Origin: Chryseobacterium formosense
Lineage (GTDB): Bacteria > Bacteroidota > Bacteroidia > Flavobacteriales > Weeksellaceae
Direction: 5' to 3'
Length of the DNA: 64,000 nucleotides
Assembly: GCF_900116415.1 (NCBI RefSeq)
Contig: NZ_FPAP01000002.1
Coordinates: forward strand, 248,001 to 312,000
Of this stretch, positions 1 to 7,294 are shown piece by piece. Within the stretch, counting starts at the first letter, position 1; each line of letters opens with the position of its first letter. The translations under genes and the position numbers were made by a program. The notes under the pieces are model-generated. The model did not search any database. It was not told the origin of the DNA and worked only from the letters and a program-made list of their open reading frames with translations.

Positions 1-188
1 AGCTCCGGCTTTTTTAAGTTCTCCACTTCCGGCTGACCATTGAAAACCAGAGAAACTGGATATATTTCCTGATTGTCTGCATAATAAGTGAGTGTATCAC
101 CATTTCTCTCGGGATACATTTTTATGTTTTTTTGTGAGAATACAAAAGTAAACTGACTTATAATGATGAGAACTAAAAATTTTTTCAT
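1..188 (-). CDS. Exported protein, N-terminal part only (runs off the window)
   Basis: An ATG at 188 opens a frame that stays open to the window edge, so only about 62 residues are visible. The first 19 residues are a typical signal peptide (MKN, hydrophobic core, then FSQ). The mature start is followed by a short segment ending VENLKK. This resembles the N-terminus of exported M23-type peptidases of flavobacteria, but no catalytic region is in the window, so that is only a guess. It lies upstream of nothing on its own strand and is followed on the right by another exported gene with the same direction. Confidence 0.6.
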   Translation of the reverse strand, partial: MKKFLVLIIISQFTFVFSQKNIKMYPERNGDTLTYYADNQEIYPVSLVFNGQPEVENLKKPE

Positions 189-215
189 TTTGATATTTTT
201 AATTTGCGAGATTAT

Positions 216-818
216 TTATTTAATGATTTCCTGCAAATCATTGTAAACCTGCGTTTGAGAAAATTCTCCAAAATAACTTCTATACTTATTGTTATAAATA
301 ATCACATAGCTGCTGCAAGGATAGTGATATCGGAAAAAAGTATTCTCAATAATGTTTTTAGGATCTTTAAACCACTTTAGCTTTTTAATCGTTTTTATAT
401 TTGTATTATTTTTATAGACATACAGAAAATTTGATTTTTTTATTTTATCCAAAAGTTCTTCTTTTTCTTTGTGCCACAAATATTGGCTTGTTGCTGTTGA
501 TGTTCCTGAAGAATTGCAATAGTCTTTTCCAGGGTGAAATGTGATAATCGTCGGTTGATTTTTTTCTAATTTTATATTTAGTAAATTTTGTAAATCAGTT
601 AGTATTTTTTCAGATTCTACGCTTCCCTCTTCTGACCTGTTAATGATAATTTTACAGATTTGTAAAGAATCATTGCAGGCTTTAAACCCTCCTTGTATAA
701 GTTTACGATTGTTGTAAATTTCTTCTGAAATGATTTTATCGTTTTCATCTTTAAATATTTTCTGCCCAAATACAGATAAAGACTGAATAATAAGAATGAG
801 TGCAAAGAGTTTTTTCAT
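216..818 (-). CDS. Exported protein of unknown function (200 aa)
   Basis: The protein begins with a cleavable signal peptide (MKKLFALILIIQSLSVFGQ), so it is likely periplasmic or on the outer surface. The mature part is basic and has four cysteines, two in the pattern CNDSLQIC, but I recognise no domain. It lies 27 bp upstream of the truncated exported gene at the window start and on the same strand, so the two may be co-transcribed. I cannot assign a function. Confidence 0.7.
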   Translation of the reverse strand: MKKLFALILIIQSLSVFGQKIFKDENDKIISEEIYNNRKLIQGGFKACNDSLQICKIIINRSEEGSVESEKILTDLQNLLNIKLEKNQPTIITFHPGKDYCNSSGTSTATSQYLWHKEKEELLDKIKKSNFLYVYKNNTNIKTIKKLKWFKDPKNIIENTFFRYHYPCSSYVIIYNNKYRSYFGEFSQTQVYNDLQEIIK

Positions 819-978
819 ATTAGTTTGATCTAAATAAATCTATAACAAGTATAAACCATTTTCATTAATATTGAAAGGATATTTTTAAAGAAAAGTATTA
901 TTTTTACCCTTGAAAAATTAATAGGATATTCATCTTTATTATCGAATTCTGATGAATTTCCGGCTGAAAAATATGTCT

Positions 979-1737
979 ATGAATTCTATCGTAATCAATG
1001 TTGGAAACAGCAATATCAGATTTGGTCTTTTTGATGATGATAACTGTGATATTTCGTGGATTATCAATACAAAGCCTTATCGTACTGCCGATGAGCTTCA
1101 CGGTCAGATGCTGATTCTGTATCAGACTTATAAAATTAATCCCCAGGATATTAAAAAGATAATTGTAGGTTCTGTAGTTCCGCAATTAACGAGAGAAATT
1201 ACTTCAGCGATCAGAAAAATCCACGGAATTATGCCTGTTATGGTAGACCGTACTACACCTTCTGAAGTTGTGGCAAAATCGAAACAGATGGGAACCGATA
1301 TTTATGCCAATCTGGTTGCGGCTCACAATATGTATCCCGGAAGAAAGAAAATTATTTTAGATTTCGGAACTGCGCTTACCGCAAGTTGTGTCGCCGAAGA
1401 TGGCGAAACAATGGGCGTTATTATTGCGCCGGGAATTATAACTTCTTTAAATTCATTGATCAGTCAGACCGCTCAGTTACCTGAAATTGAACTGGTAAAA
1501 CCGAAATCTGTTTTAGGTTTAGATACAGTTACCTGTATGCAAAGCGGTATGGTTTACGGCTTCCTCGGAATGGTAGAAGGCTTTATCGATCGGATTAATG
1601 ATGAGGTTCAGGATGACTGCTTTGTCATTGCAACAGGCGGTGTTTCCCATGTTTACAAACCTCTAACCGAAAAAATTCATATCGCAGACCGCCTTCACAC
1701 GCTGAAAGGTTTGTATTTCTTAGGAAAAGATTTGTAA
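979..1737 (+). CDS. coaX: Type III pantothenate kinase
   Basis: This enzyme phosphorylates pantothenate, the first step of coenzyme A synthesis, in the cytosol. The N-terminal phosphate-binding loop INVGNSNIRFGLF and the second ASKHA motif LDFGTALTASCV are typical of CoaX, as is the later GGVS near the C-terminus. I chose the ATG at 979 because the family begins directly with the (I/V)xVGN motif, giving 252 aa, the usual length. An in-frame ATG at 973 and one at 952 would add only two or nine unlikely residues. It stands alone, convergent with tadA. Confidence 0.95.
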   Translation: MNSIVINVGNSNIRFGLFDDDNCDISWIINTKPYRTADELHGQMLILYQTYKINPQDIKKIIVGSVVPQLTREITSAIRKIHGIMPVMVDRTTPSEVVAKSKQMGTDIYANLVAAHNMYPGRKKIILDFGTALTASCVAEDGETMGVIIAPGIITSLNSLISQTAQLPEIELVKPKSVLGLDTVTCMQSGMVYGFLGMVEGFIDRINDEVQDDCFVIATGGVSHVYKPLTEKIHIADRLHTLKGLYFLGKDL

Positions 1738-1814
1738 TTGAGATTGAGGCAAAGATTAAGGTTAATGAAAATCTTATTGGATATTTTAGTCTCAACCTCA
1801 ACCTTAGCTTTAAC

Positions 1815-2246
1815 CTACCTTTTCGATTTAAAAAACTCTTTTACGATAGAAGAGCACTCGTTTTCCATTATTCCGGTAACAATTTCTGTTTTAGGATGAA
1901 GGGAAAGATTTTTATTGATAAATCCACGCTGTTCGTCTCTTGCGCCGATGACAACTTTCGAAATCTGTGCCCAGGAAAGTGCTCCGGAACACATTACACA
2001 TGGTTCTAAAGTCACATACAGGGTACAGTTGACAAGGTATTTTCCTCCTAAAAAATTGGCAGCAGAAGTTATAGCCTGCATTTCAGCATGTGCGGTAACA
2101 TCATTTAATGTTTCGGTGAGATTATGCGATCTTGCAATCACACGATCGTTTGAAACCACTACACAGCCAATAGGAACCTCATCTTTCTCAAAAGCTGATT
2201 CGGCTTCCCGCAAAGCCATTTTCATAAAATATTCGTCGGTAAACAT
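1815..2246 (-). CDS. tadA: tRNA-specific adenosine deaminase
   Basis: TadA converts the wobble adenosine of tRNA-Arg(ACG) to inosine. The zinc site is complete: HAEM (His ligand and catalytic Glu) around residue 53 and PCVMCSG (two Cys ligands) around residue 82. The length of 143 aa is normal. It is convergent with coaX. A terminator hairpin of the next gene upstream lies directly in front of its start, so it likely has its own promoter in a very short space, or reads through. Confidence 0.95.
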   Translation of the reverse strand: MFTDEYFMKMALREAESAFEKDEVPIGCVVVSNDRVIARSHNLTETLNDVTAHAEMQAITSAANFLGGKYLVNCTLYVTLEPCVMCSGALSWAQISKVVIGARDEQRGFINKNLSLHPKTEIVTGIMENECSSIVKEFFKSKR

Positions 2247-2252
2247 AAAAAT

Positions 2253-2279
2253 AAAAGCTTAGTACAAAACTAAGCTTTT
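2253..2279 (-). terminator. Terminator hairpin of the TonB-domain gene
   Basis: A perfect 10-bp stem (AAAAGCTTAG / CTAAGCTTTT) with a 7-nt loop follows the stop of the 2316-2936 gene and ends in a T-run on the minus strand. Confidence 0.7.
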
Positions 2280-2315
2280 CAATAATTATTTTTTGAGATT
2301 AATTTAAGTATAAAT

Positions 2316-2936
2316 TTATTCGAAATTCAGTGCTAAAGGAAGCCTGAATTTGTATCTGACAGGAGTTCCGTTGATGTAAGCAGGGGAGAATTTTTCAGAA
2401 ATTGAGTAGACTGCTATTTCAGCCTGTCGGTTAAATGTAAAATTATCACCTTCTGCTTTTACGTTACTGATGGTTCCGTCTTTTTCAACAATAAAACCAA
2501 CATTCGTTTTTACATTTCCTGATTCAGAATATACTCCGTCTCCGTAAAAAAGCTGGGCAATTTCTTTTCTTAAAGCATTAATTCCGCCGGGATAATCGGC
2601 TGTTTTGTCAATCGTTTTAGAAAATTCAGCGCTCTGTTGATTATTAGTTTGTGCAGGTTTTAATCTCTTGACGTCTTCAAGGTTTTTAACCTTTAATAAA
2701 GCTGCAATGAGGGCGACATTTTCAATACTGTCCATTTTTTTCATAAAGAAAAGAAAGTCATTCTTCACTGCTGATTTGTACAGCGGATTACTTTCTGCAT
2801 CGAATTTCTTCTTGAACTCATTATTAAGCGAAGTTCTATGTTGATTATAATAATGTTTTACCATTCTGAATTCCTCGGTCTGTTGGGAAAAACAAAATGT
2901 CGAGACAAAAATCAAAAACAGGTATAAAGCTTTCAA
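2316..2936 (-). CDS. Exported protein with TonB C-terminal domain
   Basis: The protein has a signal peptide (MKALYLFLIFVSTFCFSQ), a helical middle part of about 80 residues, and a C-terminal TonB-like domain from about residue 115. The latter is seen in the YPGGINALRKEIAQ start, the VGFIVEKDGTISNVK strand and the final FSPAYINGTPVRYKF segment. Unlike true TonB it lacks a proline-rich linker and a membrane anchor, so it is probably a periplasmic stand-alone version, a common class in this phylum whose exact job is not known. Single gene with its own terminator. Confidence 0.8.
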   Translation of the reverse strand: MKALYLFLIFVSTFCFSQQTEEFRMVKHYYNQHRTSLNNEFKKKFDAESNPLYKSAVKNDFLFFMKKMDSIENVALIAALLKVKNLEDVKRLKPAQTNNQQSAEFSKTIDKTADYPGGINALRKEIAQLFYGDGVYSESGNVKTNVGFIVEKDGTISNVKAEGDNFTFNRQAEIAVYSISEKFSPAYINGTPVRYKFRLPLALNFE

Positions 2937-2991
2937 CGGATTCTAATTATATGTAAATGTAATCAAAAAAGATGCAAAAACAGATTTGATT

Positions 2992-3912
2992 TTACGATTC
3001 AAAATAATTATTCAGTGATTCCTGCAAATGTTTTTTAATGTCTTCAACTAAATTTATCGGTTCTAAGACTCTTACTTCTTTCCCATACGATAAAATTTCC
3101 TGCATAAAATCGTACGTAGGATGCAGGAAAAATTCAAAATAAATCTCTTCAGGTGTTTCTTTTGTTTCTGTTTGTGACTGGTGCAAAGGAAAACTTCTGA
3201 TGTATTCGCCCTGATGACGGCTACATTTCAAGACGATTTTCTGTGGGTTTTGTTCGGTAAGATTCATCACTCCGAAAGCATTTTTGAAATGCTCCCTGAA
3301 ATTGTATTTGTACTTTTCTCTGAATTTCTGAGGCGTCACATCCAGATAATTAATCCGGTCTAAACCGAAAGATTTCAGTGCTTTGTCTTTGGTGTCAATC
3401 GCAATAAGATACCATCGGTCTTTGGATTCTTTCAAGGCTAAAGGATGAACTTTTCGGGAAGTCATCAGTTTGTTTTTGTAGTTGTAATGTTCAAACAAAA
3501 CAATTCTTTTATTGCGGATGGCAAAGAACAAATCATAAAAATTTTCTGCTCCGCTTGGTTTTCGGCTTTCAAAAAAGATGTAATTGGCGAAATCGGGATG
3601 ATTGTTTAAGGCATTGCTTACCTGGAAAGACTCCAGCAATTTCTGATTGTACTCATCCACTTCCATCATCGGGCGGCTTTCGATATAATAACGGTTGTCA
3701 CCCTTTTTCTTGTTGTGAATGGAAAGATTAAAAAGATTGGAAATCTCACGAATATCTCTCTGTAAAGTTCGAATAGAGTAGCTTTTGATATCTGCATCCT
3801 GAAACTCAAAAGAGTTCAGAAGATAATCTTCCAGCTGGGAATAGGTAGCCGGAGCGCTCTCTAATTTTTTGATGATTAGTGCATATCTCGTAAGGTAAAA
3901 ATCTTTTTTCAT
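2992..3912 (-). CDS. WYL-domain transcriptional regulator (HTH plus WYL)
   Basis: The first 80 residues form a winged-helix DNA-binding domain (LEDYLL, then SYSIRTLQRDIREISNLF, the recognition helix). Residues about 125-220 form the WYL ligand-sensing domain, with VHPLALKESKDRWYLIAID and FGLDRINYLDV. The rest is a WCX-like C-terminal extension. Family members include PafB/C, BrxR and CapW, which sense DNA damage or control phage defence. The promoter directly in front carries a 17-bp motif that recurs with identical spacing at four other promoters of this island. I therefore infer autoregulation and control of those genes; this is not proved. The length of 306 aa is normal. Confidence 0.9.
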   Translation of the reverse strand: MKKDFYLTRYALIIKKLESAPATYSQLEDYLLNSFEFQDADIKSYSIRTLQRDIREISNLFNLSIHNKKKGDNRYYIESRPMMEVDEYNQKLLESFQVSNALNNHPDFANYIFFESRKPSGAENFYDLFFAIRNKRIVLFEHYNYKNKLMTSRKVHPLALKESKDRWYLIAIDTKDKALKSFGLDRINYLDVTPQKFREKYKYNFREHFKNAFGVMNLTEQNPQKIVLKCSRHQGEYIRSFPLHQSQTETKETPEEIYFEFFLHPTYDFMQEILSYGKEVRVLEPINLVEDIKKHLQESLNNYFES

Positions 3913-3929
3913 GCCTGAATTTTATAAAA

Positions 3930-3965
3930 CAAATATAGGAGCTTACTGCGACAAATGATGTCGTG
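3930..3965 (-). promoter_or_regulatory. Promoter with candidate WYL operator, upstream of the WYL gene
   Basis: On the plus strand CGACAAATGATGTCGTG (3949-3965) is followed leftward by exactly 11 bp and then CAAATATA (3930-3937), the complement of a perfect TAnnTTTG -7 box (TATATTTG). The predicted start lies about 11 nt before the ATG at 3912. The motif copy here is close to palindromic (GACA..TGTC) and covers the expected -33 region. Confidence 0.7.
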
Positions 3966-4197
3966 TTTTGTTTTTGTGGATAAGTTTTACGCTAAAATAT
4001 TCTTCAAGATGATGGGGAAGTTTTTGAGAACTATATTTGGTGTATATTTCCATACCTTTATTCTTTTGGCAAAATCTTAAACTCTCTAAAAGAATTTCTT
4101 TGTAATCATTTCGGGTAAATACATCAAGCCAGCCCACTACGGCAAAACTTATGAAGTATAAACCTTCAGGATTATGAAATTTGTAATTTCTGCTCAT
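3943..4197 (-). pseudogene. Truncated RAYT (REP-associated Y1 transposase) fragment
   Basis: The first 50 or so residues (from MSRNYKFHNPEGLYF to KNKGMEI) match the intact RAYT at 6497-7063 almost exactly. After that homology stops and the frame runs about 33 residues through unrelated sequence into the WYL promoter. The HUH histidine pair and the whole C-terminal part are missing, so it cannot be active. Its upstream flank and REP are nearly identical to those of the third copy at 9401-9918, which suggests recent duplication. An ATG at 4200 is an equal start. Confidence 0.85.
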
Positions 4198-4261
4198 CAT
4201 TGTATGTTTTTATAAAGGTAAAAAATAATATAATCTGAGTAGTTGGAATTTAAAATAAAAA

Positions 4262-4292
4262 GCCACACGATGGAATCGTGCGGCAGCGGGGG
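4262..4292 (+). repeat. REP hairpin a (right-end type)
   Basis: A 10-bp stem GCCACACGAT / ATCGTGCGGC with one G-T wobble and loop GGA, followed by AGCGGGGG. It lies 62 bp upstream of the RAYT fragment. Same sequence as the REP at 9887-9918. Confidence 0.85.
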
Positions 4293-4299
4293 ATTAATA

Positions 4300-4456
4300 A
4301 AATTTTGAGTTGCTACTTCACTCGCAGAAAAAAACATTTTTCCTTTGTAGATTAAGCCAATCTTTTTCTCTGCATTCTCTACAAAGAGTTCTCAAAATCA
4401 GAAGATTATTCGGTAAGATTTTATAGTGTTTGAATAGTTTTTTTCTTTAAAAGTTC
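4300..4456 (-). pseudogene. Decayed third copy of the toxin N-terminal linker
   Basis: This stretch aligns by eye with 5440-5596, the sequence upstream of toxin copy 1. It shares the segments read as FIENADKEIAVLYKGKKFF in that copy, the TCTGCATTCTCTA block and the CAAAATCAGAAGA block. Here the frame is broken. It marks the start of a third cassette whose toxin and immunity parts have been lost, the next thing to the left being REP a. Confidence 0.65.
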
Positions 4457-4461
4457 AATAT

Positions 4462-4490
4462 AAAAAGCACAGATTCAAAATCTGTGCTTT
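4462..4490 (-). terminator. Terminator after Imm35 copy 1
   Basis: A perfect 10-bp stem (AAAGCACAGA / TCTGTGCTTT) with a T-run on the minus strand, 30 bp after the stop. The same hairpin and flanks (GTTCAATATAAAAAGCACAGA) recur after Imm35 copy 2. Confidence 0.8.
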
Positions 4491-4520
4491 GAAGTTTACT
4501 GTTAACTATTAAGAGTTCTA

Positions 4521-4826
4521 TTAATTAGGATCCCAAACACCATATGATGCAGGTTTCCAAGTGCCATCCTCATATCCTTTAATATAGTAATCAACATCCA
4601 TAGCAGTGCCAAACGGAATAACAATACCTGTATCATTTCTAACAAGAAAAGGTCCGTTTCCTGCTAATCGATGTTTCTTGTAATCCTTAGCTCCATAAAA
4701 ATAAATTCTTCCATAAGATTTATCAATTATAACATCGTTGGGAATAATTAACTCTACGTTTATATTTTCAGATATCTTTTTTACATATCTTTCTGCGATT
4801 TTATCCATTTTTTCATTATTTAACAT
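4521..4826 (-). CDS. Immunity protein, Imm35 family (copy 1)
   Basis: The 101-aa protein has no signal peptide and so acts in the cytosol. The core RIYFYGAKDYKKHRLAGNGPF followed by LVRNDTG and PFGT matches the Imm35 pattern, a family repeatedly found next to papain-fold polymorphic toxins. It starts 4 bp after the stop of the toxin at 4831-5376, a typical toxin-then-immunity pair, and ends at a strong terminator. It is about 65 percent similar by eye to the copy at 5667-5969. Its likely job is to bind and block the neighbouring toxin. Confidence 0.8.
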   Translation of the reverse strand: MLNNEKMDKIAERYVKKISENINVELIIPNDVIIDKSYGRIYFYGAKDYKKHRLAGNGPFLVRNDTGIVIPFGTAMDVDYYIKGYEDGTWKPASYGVWDPN

Positions 4827-4830
4827 AATC

Positions 4831-5376
4831 TTATTTTACTTTTAGATATTCAAAATATTTATAATCTCCTGTCTTGGCTAATACTCCAAACTGTCCATCA
4901 GGCAGAATCAACCTGTTATTTTTCTTAACAATATTAAAAACATGACCTATAATAGTTTTAGAGCTGGTATTGTAGGGATAGATAACTCCTATTTCTCCAT
5001 CTTGCATTCCATTTGTTCCTTTTAGGTCTCCTATTTCAGTTATTTCAGTAAATTTACTGCCATAAATTTCTTCTAACAACTCGACTTCTTGTCCTTCAGA
5101 GTGTAAAGCACTTGATATCTTACCAGTTTTCAAGTATTCTACAACTTTTTTTACCACATTTACACAGTTAGTATTAGAAATCATTACAACTTTTCCATTT
5201 ACCACATGATGATTAAAGTATGGTAGTACTTCATAAATATAATCCAGTGCATTTTCAGCGGTAATTTTACCTTCAATTATTGCTTCCTGAAGAGCTTTCC
5301 ATCCTGCTTCAAACTCCTCTGCTGTCATACTAATACGTGAAGGAAGATTTTCTGCCATTCCTGCAAGACGGCTCAT
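4831..5376 (-). CDS. Papain-fold polymorphic toxin C-terminal module (glutamine deamidase-like), copy 1
   Basis: The C-terminal 115 residues carry the papain-fold toxin triad: Cys in ISNTNCVNVV, His in GHVFNIVKKNN and Asp in LPDGQ. This layout is typical of predicted glutamine deamidase toxins. The N-terminal part is a helical linker (EEFEAGWKALQEAI). The frame stays open upstream to 5592 with no ATG, GTG or TTG, and a terminator lies just beyond. The gene is thus best seen as an orphan C-terminal cassette cut from a larger effector; the ATG at 5376 is only the first possible start. Whether it is expressed is unclear. Confidence 0.75.
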   Translation of the reverse strand: MSRLAGMAENLPSRISMTAEEFEAGWKALQEAIIEGKITAENALDYIYEVLPYFNHHVVNGKVVMISNTNCVNVVKKVVEYLKTGKISSALHSEGQEVELLEEIYGSKFTEITEIGDLKGTNGMQDGEIGVIYPYNTSSKTIIGHVFNIVKKNNRLILPDGQFGVLAKTGDYKYFEYLKVK

Positions 5377-5607
5377 CTCATCTTCCAGCTTTGCAATATT
5401 ACCTCCAGCTTTTTTGTAAAGATAATCTAAAAATTTACCCGTCCTACTAGCTGAATTTGCATGAAAGAATTTTTTCCCTTTATAGAGTACAGCTATTTCT
5501 TTATCTGCATTCTCTATAAAAAGAATATTTAATTTTTCAAAATCAGAAGAATTGTTGGTAATATGCTTATAATGGTTATTAGACTCTTTTCTCTAAAAGT
5601 TCAATAT

Positions 5608-5636
5608 AAAAAGCACAGAGTGAAAATCCGTGCTTT
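5608..5636 (-). terminator. Terminator after Imm35 copy 2
   Basis: Stem AAAGCACAGA / TCCGTGCTTT with one mismatch and a T-run on the minus strand. It is the duplicate of the hairpin at 4462-4490 and separates the two toxin/immunity cassettes. Confidence 0.75.
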
Positions 5637-5666
5637 GAAGTTTACTGTTAACTATTAAGAGTTCGA

Positions 5667-5969
5667 TTAATTAGGATCCCAAACACCATTAGAACTTGGT
5701 TCCCATGTACCATCCTCATAACCTTGTATATAGTATTCTATATCATCTGATGTTCCAAATTGAATTACTGTTCCTACATCATTTTTTACAAGAAAAGGAC
5801 CATTACCTGCTAAACGATGCTTCGTAGAATCTTTGGCAACATAATCATAAATATTTCCATAACTCTTCTTAATAAAATCATTAGGAATTTCAAGTTCAAT
5901 ATTTATCTCCTGACCTATTTCGTTGATGTACTTATTTGCTATGTCTAGCATTTTATTATCTGTTAACAT
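5667..5969 (-). CDS. Immunity protein, Imm35 family (copy 2)
   Basis: A 100-aa cytosolic protein with the same Imm35 core as copy 1: YDYVAKDSTKHRLAGNGPF, LVKNDVG, QFGT and the C-terminus YEDGTWEPSSNGVWDPN. It follows the broken toxin copy 2 by 6 bp. The immunity gene is intact while its toxin is frameshifted and cut, which fits retention of protection after loss of the toxin. It may still protect against kin that carry the intact toxin. Confidence 0.8.
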   Translation of the reverse strand: MLTDNKMLDIANKYINEIGQEINIELEIPNDFIKKSYGNIYDYVAKDSTKHRLAGNGPFLVKNDVGTVIQFGTSDDIEYYIQGYEDGTWEPSSNGVWDPN

Positions 5970-5975
5970 ATCTAT

Positions 5976-6456
5976 TTATTTTATTTTTAAATATTCTATA
6001 AATTCAGCTTTTTCAAAAGTTTGCATTATTCCTTTTTGACCATTAAGAAGAATGAGTCTGTTATTTATTTTAATAACAATGAAAACGTGCCCATGCTTAA
6101 ATCCTTGTTTATAAATATACATTATTCCAATTTCACCTTCGGGTATATCAATAGTTCGAATATCTTGAATTTTAACAGGCGAAGAAAATTTACCTCCAAA
6201 TATTTCCTCTAAAACTTTAACATCTTGTCCTCTTGAATGTAATGCTTGAGATATTTTACCTGTTTCCAAATATTCTATTACTTTTGAACTACATTCACGC
6301 AATTCGAATCAGAAATCATTTTAAGTTCATTGTTTACTATATGGTGATTAAAATATGGCAGTACATCATATATATAATCCAATGCATTCTCAGCTGTAAT
6401 TTTACCTTCTTGTATTGCTTCTTGAAGAGCTTTCCATCCTGCTTCAAATTCCTCGA
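5976..6456 (-). pseudogene. Papain-fold toxin copy 2, frameshifted and 5'-truncated
   Basis: Read from 6456 leftward the frame gives EEFEAGWKALQEAIQEGK, then YFNHHIVNN, then MISDSNCVNVVQK and a stop. The rest (VIEYLETGKISQALHS to GHVFIVIKINNRLIL) continues in the -1 related frame from 6302. Adding one A to the A4 run just before GTAATAGAA would restore the frame. The 5' part ends where REP b begins at 6457, so a RAYT element has replaced or interrupted the upstream part. The triad Asp of copy 1 (PDGQ) is LNGQ here, a second sign of decay. Confidence 0.8.
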
Positions 6457-6489
6457 CCCCCGCTGCCGCACGAATCCTTTCGTGTTGTC
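6457..6489 (+). repeat. REP hairpin b (left-end type)
   Basis: CCCCCGCTGCCGCACGA, then loop ATCCTT, then TCGTGTTGTC. The stem pairs CACGA with TCGTG. Same type as the end at 9401-9432, inverted relative to the right-end type. Confidence 0.8.
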
Positions 6490-6496
6490 AGTCATC

Positions 6497-7063
6497 TTAG
6501 AAATCAAACATTCTAAAAACCACAACGTCATCCAAAAGTCCTTTTTCATCGGAATAATCTAAAGCACTGCTATATCTGTAATCTTCTGCACGAAAAACCA
6601 AGCCCGCTTCTACAGGGTTTTGATGGACATAATTAATCTTTTGGTTGATTACATGATTGCTCCACAACTCAATAGGTTTATTGTCATGTCTCCAAAATTG
6701 ATATTGGTTTACATTCGAACTTTTTGAGCCTTCTTTGAGAAAGAAGTTTAAAAGAAATTCTTTTCTGCTTTCTCTAGGATTTTCTTTAATAGCCTTAACA
6801 ATTGCCTTGCTTGTAAATCTTTTGAAATCACCGATCATAAGTTCTGATTTCTGACCATTGATACTTCGAAAAATCAAGTGTACATGGCTTGACATGATAC
6901 ACCATGCATGAATTTCCATACCTTTATTCTTTTGGCAAAATCTTAAACTTTCTAAAAGAATTTCTTTGTACTCATTTCTGATAAATACATCCAGCCAACC
7001 GACGACGGCAAAACTTATGAAATATAATCCTTCAGGATTATGGAATTTGTAATTTCTGCTCAT
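6497..7063 (-). CDS. REP-associated tyrosine transposase (RAYT, Y1/HUH family)
   Basis: The 188-aa protein carries the HUH pair in MSSHVHLIF and the conserved C-terminal block INYVHQNPVEAGLV with DYRYSSA, standard for RAYT/TnpA-REP proteins related to IS200/IS605 transposases. These nick and rejoin single-stranded DNA at REP hairpins. I chose the ATG at 7063 (MSRNYKF). The frame runs on upstream to a TTG within the REP hairpin, but that extension is not coding-like and the other two copies begin at the same MSRNYKF. It is the only intact copy of three in this window. Confidence 0.9.
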   Translation of the reverse strand: MSRNYKFHNPEGLYFISFAVVGWLDVFIRNEYKEILLESLRFCQKNKGMEIHAWCIMSSHVHLIFRSINGQKSELMIGDFKRFTSKAIVKAIKENPRESRKEFLLNFFLKEGSKSSNVNQYQFWRHDNKPIELWSNHVINQKINYVHQNPVEAGLVFRAEDYRYSSALDYSDEKGLLDDVVVFRMFDF

Positions 7064-7115
7064 CTTTATGTTTTTATTAAAGATAAAACTTTTGAGAGAG
7101 TTTGTAAAATAAAAA

Positions 7116-7172
7116 GCCACACGATGCAATCGTGCGGCAGCGGGGGCGATATAATCGAGCGGTAGCAGGGGG
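7116..7172 (+). repeat. REP hairpin c (right-end type) with a decayed tandem copy
   Basis: Positions 7116-7146 hold the same hairpin as REP a with loop GCA. Directly after it, 7148-7172 (GATATAATCGAGCGGTAGCA then GGGGG) repeats the right half with substitutions, as if an older end lies next to a newer one. Confidence 0.75.
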
Positions 7173-7224
7173 TAACGGAGGCTTTCATATCTAAAATATT
7201 TAAAACTAAGCGTTTCTATATAAA

Positions 7225-7252
7225 AAGGCTCAGATTATAAAATCCAAGCCTT
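7225..7252 (-). terminator. Probable terminator of the DUF2931 gene
   Basis: Imperfect hairpin AAGGCT..AGATT / AATCC..AGCCTT with a T-run on the minus strand, 42 bp after the stop at 7295. Confidence 0.5.
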
Positions 7253-7294
7253 ATATTTTAATTTACACACTTCGTGGGATAGTGTCTGAAAAAC

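Larger units (their letters stand above)
6457..7146 (-). mobile_element. RAYT element bounded by inverted REP ends
   Basis: The left end starts CCCCCGCTGCCGCACGA and the right end finishes TCGTGCGGCAGCGGGGG, so the 690-bp unit has 17-bp terminal inverted repeats, each part of a REP hairpin. It contains one intact RAYT gene. The left end abuts the interrupted toxin copy 2. RAYT proteins are HUH single-strand transposases that move REP sequences; this copy may be able to move its own bounded unit. Confidence 0.75.

Noticed and set aside
1740..1812. Repeated AACCTTAGC words after coaX (also near 22365-22390 and 54425-54450) as regulatory sites
   Set aside because: They are low-complexity intergenic words without fixed distance to starts or stops; too weak to list as a feature.
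7064..7129. Extension of the RAYT gene to a TTG inside the REP hairpin
   Set aside because: The added 22 residues come from hairpin and AT-rich flank, and the other two copies share the MSRNYKF start.
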